Below, in pieces: positions 33,555-44,743 of a DNA stretch of 64,000 nt. The notes beneath the pieces were generated by a model, which was not told where the DNA came from, searched no databases, and saw only the letters and a program-made list of their open reading frames with translations. The translations under genes and the position numbers were made by a program. The DNA comes from Lichina pygmaea. Its lineage: Eukaryota; Ascomycota; Lichinomycetes; Lichinales; Lichinaceae. The first letter of the stretch is position 1; the number at the start of each line of letters is the position of its first letter. The stretch covers positions 496,001-560,000 of the forward strand of contig OY730169.1 in the NCBI GenBank assembly GCA_963422465.1. Direction: 5' to 3'.

Positions 33555-33740
33555 CTCGTTATTTCTGTTTTTTGCCAATTTCACAGGGCTCGTACGTACA
33601 GTTTACTCCACAACAGAATTCCGGTCGGTGAAACTGTTGCGTCGCCACTTCATCCCCTATACGTACGTACGTGTCAGCAATACCCAAACTGAGAGCGACT
33701 ACTCCTTCCTTCGCGAACGCACTGCCGAACGAACAAGATC

Positions 33741-34956
33741 ATGGACACCGGTGACTTTGTCGACTTCGAAGGTGAAGATGATGTGGAAGACCATGCTGAA
33801 CCTGTTGAGCGGTATCGCCAGGGTTTATACTATCCGGTCTGCATTGGAGAAACGCTTGATCGCAAATACTGTGTAGAGCATAAGCTTGGTCATGGTGGCT
33901 TCTCAACTGTCTGGTTGGCCCACGAGATGGAAAAGAATAAGGATGTCGCTCTTAAAATTGTGGTCCCAGGGGAAGCTGGAGAGCGTGAGCTCTACATGCA
34001 AAACAAGATCCTTCGCCTCGTACCGAACACATCCAATCTTCTCACGTACGAGGCAACCTTCATCCTTAGTGGCCACCATGGGGATCACCGAGTTCTTGTG
34101 TTTCCCGTGTGAGGGCAGAATCTGGGCTCTCGTCTGAGACAAGCATCGATGGCTAGCCGCATGTCCGCTGCCTATCGGTTGTTGAACACTTTGGCGTCCC
34201 TACACCGCAGTCAGATAGTACATCGTGGTGAGTTGGCATTGGTCTTCTCACTTGAGCCGGATGCTAATACATTCCATAGACCTGAACCAAGGGTGTGTCC
34301 TATGGGGTATGAAGCCCCTCAACCATCACGACACAGACACCCAATATGAACTCCTTGGTCGGCCGCAGAAGATCCTTTTGAGGACGTGGAAAGAGGGAGA
34401 GCTCGTCAGGCCAGTCAAGGTCCCCGAAAGTCTGGTCACGGACAAAATCTATCTCGGCGACTTTGGCCATTCGATCATGGCTGGCACTTCTGTGAAGTGC
34501 CAGGTACAGTCCCCTGCTGGCTACTGTGCCCCTGAGCGATTCCACAACGTGGATCCAAGTTATGCCAGTGACATGTGGAGCTACATGTGCCTCTTCGTGG
34601 AGCTATATCTTGAATACCCTCTTTTCATTAGTAGCGGGTCAGTCTCGCAGGTGTCAGACCTAGTCCGTGTTCTAGGTCCTCTGCCTGAGCATTGGAAGGG
34701 GTCATTCACTTTTGCTGATGCAAGCCTTGACTGGTGGTATGATCTGAGCAGGGGACCGGACCCTGTGATCAGTCTTCCGGCGATAATCACACACAGACGT
34801 CCCAAGATGGGTCAAACTGAGCAGAACTATTTGCTATCTGTCATGGCCAAGGGATTCTGCTACGACTACAACCAGCGTATCACTGCCGATGAGCTTCTGC
34901 AAGACGCTTCCTTCAAATTTCTCCTGAAGATGCACTGGACTTCTGGTTCTGATTAA
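33741..34956 (+). pseudogene. SRPK-like serine/threonine kinase gene with an in-frame stop
   Basis: Exon 1 runs 33741-34227 and exon 2 34280-34956, joined by a 52-bp GTGAGT..TAG intron that restores HRDLNQG. The start MDTGDFVDFEGEDDVEDHAE is followed by the Gly-rich loop LGHGGFSTVW, the VALKIV lysine, HRD, DFG (LGDFGHSI) and CAPERF. These are all landmarks of the fungal SRPK-related kinases that target SR-type proteins. Two defects are seen. A TGA at 34110-34112 interrupts the frame after VLVFPV, while the kinase frame continues unchanged beyond it; CGA to TGA is the simplest origin. The Mg-binding Asn of the catalytic loop is replaced by Cys (HRDLNQGCV for the usual N at that place). No splice signals remove the TGA in a credible way. 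The gene lies between transposons and is probably an inactive paralogue. Confidence 0.7.
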
Positions 34957-35889
34957 TAGCCTACATCCTCGTGGTGGAATGATAGTCACTGGCTAGCAAG
35001 CAGGAGACAGAACAGCTCACCAATCACAAGCTTTCTTGATCTCCATCAAAATCTGCAATCATAGCATGTTCCGTGTGCAGTTGGTAGAGTTCATCATGAC
35101 CAATGAATATTGGCTTGACTGATCACGTGGCTGGGGCTGGGAATTCAACACCTGGAGGCCCGACTCTAGCCAGAGACAGAGCATAAAAACCACTGATAAG
35201 GACTGTTTACTGTGCTTTACACATCTACTGTGCTGCCTTTGACTTAAGAGAAGTCATTATCCTGGGCTTTACTTGTAGTCAAGTCTGGGTGGGATGCCCT
35301 TAGTCAACACCAAGCTTGTATCTTATTATTACTGCCCATCAGTACCTTGCTTGTAGTAATGTTGAGTACATCACACTTCTTGAGACACAGTAGACTTGAC
35401 TCCTGACGTTCCTCGCCTTCCACTGTCATCCTAGACGTCATCGTGCACTTGGGCGGCTCGCAGTGTCCCATTGAGTACGGTACCGGTCGGGTAGTGGTCG
35501 CTGATGAGTGACAGCCACGTACGGCATCCATCTTCATTTGGACCCTTTGTCCAGCTGTTCACCTCCGATCACCAGCTTGGATAGATGCTCAGTGGTGTGC
35601 CGTCGTGGCCGTGCCCAGTCGAAGCTGCAGCAGCGATGTTTCGCTCCCACCCTACAGTCCGGCACGTGTGCCGGTACGGTACGCAAGTGTTGGGATTTCA
35701 ACACTGCCGAGGTCCAATCTCGGGAAGGACTACTGCGGGCTGCAGAGCAGAGACCGAACAGGTGTTGAATTCGTGTATATAGCGAGTTCTTCTTCCTAGA
35801 GAAATTGATAACGGCTCTTCCCTGCCTCCCAGCTCCAACAGCAAGATCGCGGGCGGGCTGGTCACGTGATCTGTCCACGTAGAAAAGAA
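34957..35889. other. Intergenic region, nothing recognised
   Basis: This is the 3' flank of the kinase gene up to the Copia element. Short frames lack support. An ACATAAAAA-like TATA word (about 35181) and scattered ACTTG repeats were noted but have no gene attached. Confidence 0.4.
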
Positions 35890-36081
35890 TGTTGGGATAA
35901 TCGGTGTCGGTGACACTTCAGAATGACGAGGCACTTGGAAGACAATAGGATCTTGTATTCAATAGGATGTACTAAGACATTCGTCTACAATGAAAAATGA
36001 GAAAACCCTTCTTCCCAATCTAGGGTTAGCGCCCTTCTGTAAGTCACGTGGTATGACGTTGCAGATCGCCCAACTTCAACA
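35890..36081 (-). repeat. 3' LTR of the Copia element
   Basis: The LTR begins TGTTGGGATAATCGG and ends CTTCAACA on the plus strand and is nearly identical to 39151-39343. AAGAA precedes it as the target duplication. Confidence 0.9.
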
Positions 36082-39000
36082 CCCCCCCTCGAGCTGCACC
36101 TCCACTTTGCAATTTAGCTCTCCAAGGTGAGTATGTAGGCCCACCGTCCTCTGCTGCTTCCGTTAGCTGACATCTCGTCTACTGTGTCAGACCAAGTCCC
36201 TGCAGCTTCTCCTTCCGTGCCTGAGTGCTGAGTGGCTCGTCCGCGAGCATTTCCGCAGAAGGCACGTATCCGACCTCGGAATCGTCGGTACGGACACCGA
36301 TTCTTCTGTTGCGAAGGCACCTTCCTTTGCCTTCCCTGTTGCCTTGCGGATCCGCGTACTCCGCCTCGCTGGCTCTGTTTCCTGTGCCCTTTCGGACCCT
36401 TCCTTCGTGGCCTTGCCTGTGGCCCTGTTCTCTTGTGGACCTCTTTCAGGCTCCACACGACCCCTTCCTTCGGACTCGTTCGACTCCTGAGCTCCTTCCT
36501 CAGGTGCTTCAGCTGGTCCTTCAGCCACTCCTTGTCGGGGCTGCCAAGGTGAGTCTTCCGTCCCTTCCGCGTCGTATCTTACTGACTCTTCGTCACTGTC
36601 TTCTTCGTCCGGTTCGTCCGACCGATCAGGTACGCCTTGCACCTGTCTCTCTCTCCTTTGCTCGGGCACTGAGGTGACCTGTGGCCACCCCCCCTCAATG
36701 CTGTGCTCGGGCCCTGAGGTGACCCGTGGCCACCCCCCCCCCTCAATGCTGACCTTCTCCTTAGGTCGCACCTGCGCTCGTTGTCCCACGATCTCTTCCA
36801 TGAATCGTACGGACGCTGCAGCCGCAATCTTCTTCGTCTCCGGGTTCCATACCAGGTAAATGTGATTACCCCGGTACCCCACCATTACTCCTTTCCAGGC
36901 CAGTTGATCTAACTTCTTCCTCTTCTCCTTCGGTATATGCACGTATGCGACACACCCAAAGGCTCTCAGATGGCCTGCGTTGACGGTCCGTCCCGTCCAT
37001 TCTCCTTCCGGCAAGTCCTTCCTGTCCCCGTGTGGCAGCTTGTTGTCCAGGTACGCTGACGTCTGGGCTGCTACGGGCCACAGCTGCATCGGCAGCTCCG
37101 CGTCCGCCAACATCGCTTTCACCCGACCGATAATCGTTCGGTTATACCGCTCGGCAACCCCGTTTTGCTGTGGGTTGTACGGCACGGTGGGTTCTTCTCT
37201 TACTCCCTCTGGCTTCAGACGCTTCAAGTACTGACTGATGTATTCTTTGGCGTCGTCACACCGTATCCTGCACAGCTTCTCGCCGGATTCCCGTTCCACC
37301 ATGGCTTTCCAGCTGCCAAAAGCGACGGGTAGCTCACTCCTGAGCTTCATGGGATACACCCACGTCATCCGGGTCCAGTCATCAATCATCGTCAGCAGGT
37401 ACCGTGATCCGTCGTACCCTTCATCTTGCAGAGGTCCGCACACATCGGTGTGCACCAGTTCGAGCTTTCTTGTCGTTGTTGCTTCAGCCTTCTTCCGGAG
37501 AGTCTTCTGCATTTTGGCTAATATGCAGTCCTCACAGTTCTCGACTTCCTCCTCATCGTACTCGAACCCTTCGAGTTTGCCGGTGAGTGCTGCCCTCTTC
37601 ATGACAGCCTTGCTTGCATGCCCTAGCCTCCGGTGCCAGGTCTTCTTCTTCGCGTCTGCAGGACTCTCCTGTCCTGCCCCGCCGGTCGGGCTCTCCTGTC
37701 CCGTCGCGAGGACTACCTCGCCATTTGCCTTCAAGTGGTACGTGCCCTTTTCTCTTCTGGCCGTTACCCTTCTTCTGCCATTCTTTATTATGGCCATCTC
37801 CCCATTCTTTGTTGTTGTCTCGAACCCCTTCTTGTCCAGATCTGAAACTGACATCAAGTTGGCAGTCAATCCAGGTACGTACAGCACTCCTGTGACTGTC
37901 GCAACACCGCTCTGCTGGTTGAACCGGGTCCGTACAGTTCCTACACCTTTGATCGCAAGCCTGTCTCCGTTGGCTACTGACAGGTGGCCTCCCATGGGTT
38001 TCAACTCAACGAATAGTCCGAGATCCCAGCTCATGTGTCGGGTCGCACCGCTGTCAACGATCCAATCGCTCGTCCGTGGTTCCCTGATCATCAGCTCCGG
38101 TACAAGGCAAGTGAGGTAGGTCTTCTCTCCTTCCTCATCCTCCCGGTACGTTGCCGCTCTTGCCTTTTCCCCTCTCTTCCTGGGTTTCACCGGGGGTTCG
38201 TCCTCCAATGGGGTTCCGTCTGCTGACCGTGTCGCGAAACATTCAGACTTCCTGTGCCCTGTCCGGTCACACCGGAAGCACTTCATGTCCTTTCCGTCTC
38301 GTCGGCCCTTGCTCCGTCCTTTGCCCTCTTTACGGACAGCCAGTGCCTGCTCCGCTTCTCCCTTGACGATCCGTGCCTCTTCTCCTGCTAACTTCTGCAG
38401 GACCTTGTCCAGTTCGTCGATCTGATCCGTCGTTATGAGGATCTTCTTCATGGTGTCGTATTCTGGCGTCAACGACTCTAGGAGCAGGATCACTAATGTC
38501 TTTTCCGGCAGTTTCAGCGTCGAGTCGTAGCTCTCTATTTCAGCATTGAGCACACGGATCCTCGACCCTCTCTCTTCGATCGTTCGGCCGAGGTCCTTCG
38601 AAAACAGCTGTACCATCGCGTTGTGCAGCTTCTCGTTGTTCGGCCGTTCGTGGATCCCTTTCAGGGTCTTCCAGATGTGGTAGGGGTGCTCGATCCGTCT
38701 GACGTGCTTTTGCTGCTCTTCACTAATTGACGACAGTATGATGTCTGCTGCCTTTCCTTCTTCTGCCTTGCTATCCTGCCACTCCTTTGTGGCCTCGATC
38801 CGTTGACCTTTGGATCCTGTTGCTGACGTTTGGGCAGGCTTCATCTCTGACTCTTCTGGCTCTACAAGGACGGTGTGCCAGACTCTTGCGGCCAATAGCC
38901 GCATCCTGATAACTTGTGCCCAGTCTTCATAGTTCTCTGGGCCCCGGAGCAGGACCTTCCTGCCCCGTTCCTTCTTGTCTTCCATCCTATTGGCTTGCCT

Positions 39001-39150
39001 TCTGCTAACGTCGTGGCTAGCCCTTCCTTACGGCCTTTTCCTCTAGGCCCTTCTTTGCAGCCTTTTCCTCTAGGCTCTTCTTCTCCTCTTCTTCTTCGAC
39101 TTCTTCACAGTCGATTCAACCTCGTCAGCGGGATTCCCGGGCTCATAACC

Positions 39151-39343
39151 TGTTGGGATAATCGGTGTCGGTGACACTTCAGAATGACGAGGCACTTAGA
39201 AGACAATAGGATCTTGTATTCAATAGGATGTACTAAGACATTCGTCTACAAATGAAAAATGAGAAAACCCTTCTTCCCAATCTAGGGTTAGCGCCCTTCT
39301 GTAAGTCACGTGGTATGACGTTGCAGATCGCCCAACTTCAACA
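39151..39343 (-). repeat. 5' LTR of the Copia element
   Basis: This is the partner of the LTR at 35890-36081. It is followed on the plus strand by AAGAA, the second copy of the target duplication. Confidence 0.9.
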
Positions 39344-41577
39344 AAGAAAAATATCATAGCCAAACTGGGTAAAAGAGGGTTGGAGGAAATGACATATCCA
39401 AACAAGTCCGACAATCGTGGCGTTGGAAGGACGGAATCGTGGAGTGAGGAGAAGGACGTCCGGAGAGTTGGTGTGCTGTGGCTCAGCTCGTTGTGCCTGA
39501 ATGTTAGCACCACTACGCGCCAAACCTCGACTCCCTCACGTACCTACATACGTACTGTATTGGTATGGAGATGAGATTGCATTGACCACATCCCCTCCTT
39601 CCAAGGGCTCCAACAGCTTTGAAGGCTTTCATCTCATCATGAGAATGATGAAAAGGCACATCTACTTTGCTTCGCCGATAAGCTCCAGCAACTCTGGAAC
39701 CCATCCGTTATCTACTGCACCTCACTTCTCCTTCATTGTTCAGCTTCGAGAACCAAACCGTAGCCGGTTCCGCAGGCTTCGTGTCGGGAGCAAGTTGTAT
39801 CCGCCTTCCCCCTTGCTTCTCAGGCCAGCGGGCTTCGCCGGGCCCTACAAGCTCCACTGTCTCGAAAGCCTGGAAGAGCCTACGGTACATGTCAATACTC
39901 TGTGAGGCTCCATACACGCTGGAGAACCGTGGTTAAAGCCAGGAAGTCCCGGGTTTCAGGATTCCAGCGCTCCCAACAATATAGACCGAACGTCTCAGCT
40001 GTGGGCTCGAGGAGGTGGTTCCACCGTTGAGTACCTATATACGAAAGCGCTGTCTCACGAGGTCAGCATTATCCGCACCAAAAGACCGAGCGCACGCGCA
40101 TACCAACATGCTGACCCTGCGGAATGACGACGGGCTATCCTCCGTCAGCACCGCCGGCCTCGGGAAAGGGACTGTCGCTGAGAGCGGTACAAGTGCTCTA
40201 ATCCACTGTCCGGTGTCAGCATTTCCTTTCGAGCAAGTAACGAACAAGCCGCAAATGGGCTTGTTGATTCAGAAGTGCGTTGTCGGTACTGAAATGGGGC
40301 AAGCACACGGAGGGTTTTTCTGATTATGTTCCGAGGCAAGGTCATCCTTTGCAGGTGCGGTTCCATTGATGGCCTCGAAAACCCAGTGCTTCATGTCAGT
40401 GGCCAACAGTTAGCCTATTCTCACTTGTTGTCCGGGCGGCACAGGCCTGCCCCTGGGAACATTCCCCTCCAAATCAAGTTCATAGGTGGTATCGAGGAGC
40501 ACCCCTCGACCCGGGCTAGGAAGAGGCTTGGAGGGATACCTTTCCTGGAAGTCAGCCACGGACGGCTCGTGCAGCAAGAGCCTTGGCCTCAAGATGAGAA
40601 GAGATGTGCTGGGGCAGGGTCTCACGTTCGATGGGCTCTAATCCACTGGCGGGAGCTGGGGATCCGGGGCAGAGTCCTCTTGCGACCCATCACCAGGATG
40701 GCCGCGGCACTCCCATCTGTCCAGCCGTATGAGGGTTTTCCGTCAGAGAGCACCCTCGAGCAATAGTGGACTCGCCAAGGTGGATGGGGCCCCGACAATG
40801 GTGACACAGAGCTCTAAGACGCAAGATGATGATAATAAACATATCTCAAGAAAACGATCAACCAGATCTTTCTGGAAGGATGTTTGCAACGGTCGACGGG
40901 GAAGGCGTCGAAAAGTGGGACAACGAGGATACAGCGAGGGAACGCCATCCTATCAGCATCTTTTCTACATCCGTAGCAAAGATCAATGTCTGCAACTGAC
41001 TGTTTCTGTAGCTCCAAACCCGTCAGTTTCGGTCGGCACGTCGTACGAACCGTACGACGTTGACGGCTGAACAGGTTTCGATGGCTCCCACCCTGTTCTT
41101 GCTCAAGGACACACTCTTGACATAATCGACCCGACTCCCACCCTCCGCCGCCTCTCCATGTGATCGTCCCCGAAATGCAGGTGGGAATGGACAGCAGGGC
41201 TGGATGATGTTCTGCTTAGTCAGCGTAAATTCAGCACGTGAGCCGAACGGTGAATATCAGGGGGCGGGGGGGCAAATTTCTTTCCTGGTTTATGCACCAG
41301 AAGAATCAAGTTCGATCTGACCCCTCTTCGGTCGATTTTTTGTCTATCCGTGGGATTCATAGTCGTGGAAGCCTCTTCAAACTTTCTGGACATCTTTCTC
41401 TGGCGGAACGCCCCGTGACGTCTCCGTCTCCTTTGCAGAGGAGCCCAAGGGCAGCAGTGGACTGACCGTCGACGTCCTTCACGAGTGAGCGAGCAGGAGG
41501 TGGACGAGTCCTTGTCACGGTGACGGAAGACGAGAAGCAACCCGAGGAGCCAGCAGAGCAGGAAGCACACATCAGCA
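39344..41577. other. Intergenic region, no convincing gene
   Basis: Frames such as 40015-40323 and 40326-40766 (+) are open for 100-146 codons but show no domain, signal or spliced continuation. No repeat of the families found elsewhere in the window was seen. Confidence 0.4.
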
Positions 41578-42459
41578 ATGGCTACCACCGTCCCCTTCTG
41601 TGAGGACCTCGAATTGTTCAAAGGGGAGCCCAACCAGAACGCTGTGGGATGGCTGCGCCGTTTCGAGTCAGAGCGCGGAACCGATATCACGGGCAAGAAG
41701 ATCTCGCCGACGGCGTGGCTGTGCGAGTTTGATAGCTACATCGCCGACGAAGCGGCCACGTGGGCCGACAAGACCCCGGCCATCAGGGAGATGCTTGCGG
41801 AGGGGCACATCCACTGGGCGACGGCCGAAGACGTTGTCAAGCTCAAGAGGATGTTTCGAGAGAGGTTTCAGCCACCGGAAACGACTGGCACCGGGGAGGC
41901 AATGCAGCCCCTGCTCAACTTGAAGCAAGGAGACACCGAAAGCCTGGGGGCATATTACACAAGGACCCTGTCCTTGCTCCTGGAGGCCGGCGGACGCGAT
42001 GATCCGGAGGTCGAGGGGCCTCATCATCGCACCGACACCGTCCTACCGGTGGCTATCGAGAGATTCATCAGCGGTCTCCGGGACGAGATGCTTAGTCTGA
42101 AGATGGAATACCAGTGCCCAGTCACCGACCACTCCTTGCGCGAGGTGTACGAAAAGACGATCGAGAAGGCCAAGCACCTGGAGGCGAAGTCCAAGGCCGA
42201 GGCCAAGACCAAGGAAGAAAATCGGAAGCATCAAGAGCTGGAAAGCCTCAAAGACGCAGTCCGATCCGTCGTCAAGAAGGGGTACGGCCAACTTATTGCA
42301 CCAGCCGTGAGACCGATTCTCGTGGGAATGCAAGACTTGGGCATCGTGGAGGACGACTTCAAGTCGCAGATTCCTGCAAAGGCACCTAGCGCACGCAGCC
42401 CACCCCGGCCGCATCAGACCGCCTCGATGCAGACACGACGCCCTGTGCGGTACGCATGA
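41578..42459 (+). mobile_element. Lone gag-like ORF (Ty3/Gypsy-type capsid), no pol nearby
   Basis: An uninterrupted 293-residue frame starts MATTVPFCEDLELFKGEPNQ. Its centre has the features of a retrotransposon gag/capsid domain: WLRRFESE, ATWADKTPAIREM, KRMFRERFQPPE, LNLKQGDTESLGAYYTR and AIERFISGLRDEM. A long charged helix (KTIEKAKHLEAKSKAEAKTK) and a basic Pro-rich tail follow. There is no zinc knuckle, protease or pol sequence in either flank, and no LTR was found. The frame looks whole. It is either a surviving gag piece of a lost element or a retained (domesticated) gag; the sequence alone does not decide. Confidence 0.6.
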
Positions 42460-44743
42460 TGACAAAGGTCGTCGACGAGTCCGAGCAGCACCGCCGTCGC
42501 CGGGTCGAGGACTCTATCCACGACATCTCAACAATCGCCATCATACTTGCTGGAGCGCTCCTCGACGAATCTCACAAGCCGCATGACGGGAATGTTGTTG
42601 CTGGAGGAGAACGGCGTTGCAGCAGCGGGGCATTGGTCAGAGCCGTGGGCTAAGCAACTCCCACCGTACGGAGCCTGGGATACGGTCGCCCGCTTACCTT
42701 TTGGCTGCCGCCCGAGCCCGATCTGCGTTTCTGATGGTGTTGCTCGCCATGGCTCTCTCCGCCACGGTCTTCGCTGTTGGCACCCTCTTCTGCCTCGCCG
42801 CAACCTAGCTAGGGTCCATCTCTTCGCCGCCACGACAATCGAAACATTCGAAGAGCTCGTCGAAACATGTGGTGACCGAGATAACCGATGTTCAATTTGG
42901 TATGACGTACGCTCCGTATTACCGATAGATATCGACGGCATATCGTGATCCAGTAGAGCCTTTGCCCGGATGAGCTAGCTGTCGATGGACGATATCTCTC
43001 GAAGTCGACGGCGCCAGAAGACCTATCGTCGCGGCCTTGCTGTCGCACCTCGTAGGACACGCACCACGTTCCGCACAAGCACATTCTCGCCATCTCCAAT
43101 GCTTCACGGGGTGGCATCGGTAGGGCTGTTTGGACATAGCAAAGGCACTCATCTGCTTATACCTCTCCAAGTAGAAACGATGCGGCGAGACACGTGTCAG
43201 CCCTAAGCGAACCCAAACAAGCCCCTTGGTGGCATTGACATCAAGGGAGCCTGCGCTTGTGTCTGTGTCTGTTTCTGTTCGTGTGCCTGTGCCGCCTCGG
43301 ATTCAAGGCCGTGGCAAAGGGTACACCGGACGTGTTTCCGAGAGAGAGAGAGGGAGAGAGAGAGCGACGTACGAGGTTCGGACGGATGAGCGCGACTCCA
43401 GCATCATCACCTGCGAGAGCGCAAGAGCAAAGCCAGTGCCTAATCAATCAGCATGAACGAAGATCGCTCTGGATCAACTGTGATGATTGTATCAATGCTC
43501 TTTCCAAAACCGGGCACGCCGGCCACCCCGACCACCCCCGGGGCTGCATCTGGTGCCTTTTGAAGGAACGTACCGAGCGGTACCTCGTACCGTGGAATCT
43601 GTGGGGTTTCTTGGGGGTGGAAAAAGCTGCTGGCGGCAAAGGGGAAAGGGTTGGTGTTGAGTGAGGGCTGGTTCGGTTCGTCTTGGGGAACTCGTTCCGT
43701 GCTTTCGTTGACGATGTGCGGAAGGACTGTGGTGCGCTGTGCTGTGCTGTGTTTAGGTTAGGTTAGGTTCGGGTCGTTTTTTTTCTGTCGGTTCATTCGC
43801 TTGCTGCTCCGTCTTGCAAGGCTAGCCTTGCCTTGATCGATGTTGCCGATCGGGATGTGGAGTGGTAGCCGGAAGCGATAGAGTCCGGTATTGCCAGAAC
43901 GTGTAAGCGCTGAGGTGGGGCCGTCGAGGCAATCTAGGGGATACGATGGGGGGGGGGGATGTCAGGGCAAAGTGCAGCACGTCCGTGGCGTGGTCGTAAC
44001 AACTTGATATGGCATTCCGTAAGTCGGTACTGTAGAAAGAGGATATAGAACGCATTGGCCTATAGCCACGAAAGTTCCCAAGCACAGGTCCGGGGTATCC
44101 CCTCGAGTTCCGCGGGAGATGTTGGAAAGCGCAACCCAAGAAGGAAACGATCCAAGATTTCGCAAACAGATAGGAATCGTGACGCAAGGAACCGAGAGGG
44201 CTTGCCAGGAGTTCGTCAGCGGGGGGGGGGTTAGTCAAGATCAGATAGCTCAAGTAAATCATATGAGAGAACAGGGGGGGAGCAAAAAGAAAGAGATAAC
44301 AGGTACAGAGAATATGTGCGGGAGAATACAAAAAGCGGGTTGGCCACGATACGGGTGTGGCAAAAGGTCCAGGAGGTTTTCTCTTGACGGTCCTTCATCG
44401 CAAAGGACGCAATCTCGTCTGTGGGGATGACGCGAGAGTGCGCAGATGAGGTGAAGTCGCGCGGCGACGACCGAAGGAAGGTGACGGGGTTGGAGGAGCA
44501 CAAGCATCGTCTCTTGCGGTGAGGAATCGACGGAAGTGGAGCTCTCCGTCAGAGCAAGGGCCGGCGGGGAGGTGACGCCAAATTGGTGATGGTAGCTTTG
44601 AAAGACAATCGACGATACGTCTCGCCCCGTTCGTTAGATGAGCACAGGCCCAAGACCCGAGATACTGCGCAACGTCGGTCGATGCTTCAATGTCGACGAG
44701 GACGAGGCGCCGCGCGCCGGGACAGAGGCGGCGGCAGCACGCG
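42460..44743. other. Intergenic region with purine tracts, no gene seen
   Basis: The region holds a GA-rich tract near 43340-43365, runs of G near 43950 and 44220, and a TTTAGGTTAGGTTAGG word at about 43751. The last is too short and too far inside for a telomere. ORFs are short and unsupported. Confidence 0.45.

Larger units (their letters stand above)
35890..39343 (-). mobile_element. Ty1/Copia LTR retrotransposon, young but incomplete
   Basis: Two LTRs of about 192 bp (TG..CA ends) flank an internal region coding on the minus strand, with 5-bp target duplications AAGAA on both sides. The LTRs differ at about two positions, so the insertion is recent. A primer-binding site like the interior of initiator-Met tRNA (GGTTATGAGC) lies just inside the 5' LTR, and a purine tract (GAGGGGGGG) just inside the 3' LTR. 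Parts recognised in the coding region (36187-38985) are gag with a CCHC knuckle (CFRCDRTGHRKSEC), an aspartic protease (VDSGATRH) and integrase (HTDVCGP, NGVAERYN). A reverse transcriptase/RNase H part was not recognised, so the copy looks non-autonomous, with about one major break. Confidence 0.88.

Noticed and set aside
40326-40766. 146-codon ORF right of the Copia element
   Set aside because: The start ATG is present, but no domain, secretion signal or intron pattern supports a gene.
43751-43772. TTTAGGTTAGGTTAGG telomere-like word
   Set aside because: It has only three degenerate units in the middle of a gene-bearing region and the pattern is not TTAGGG, so neither a telomere nor a clear interstitial telomere.
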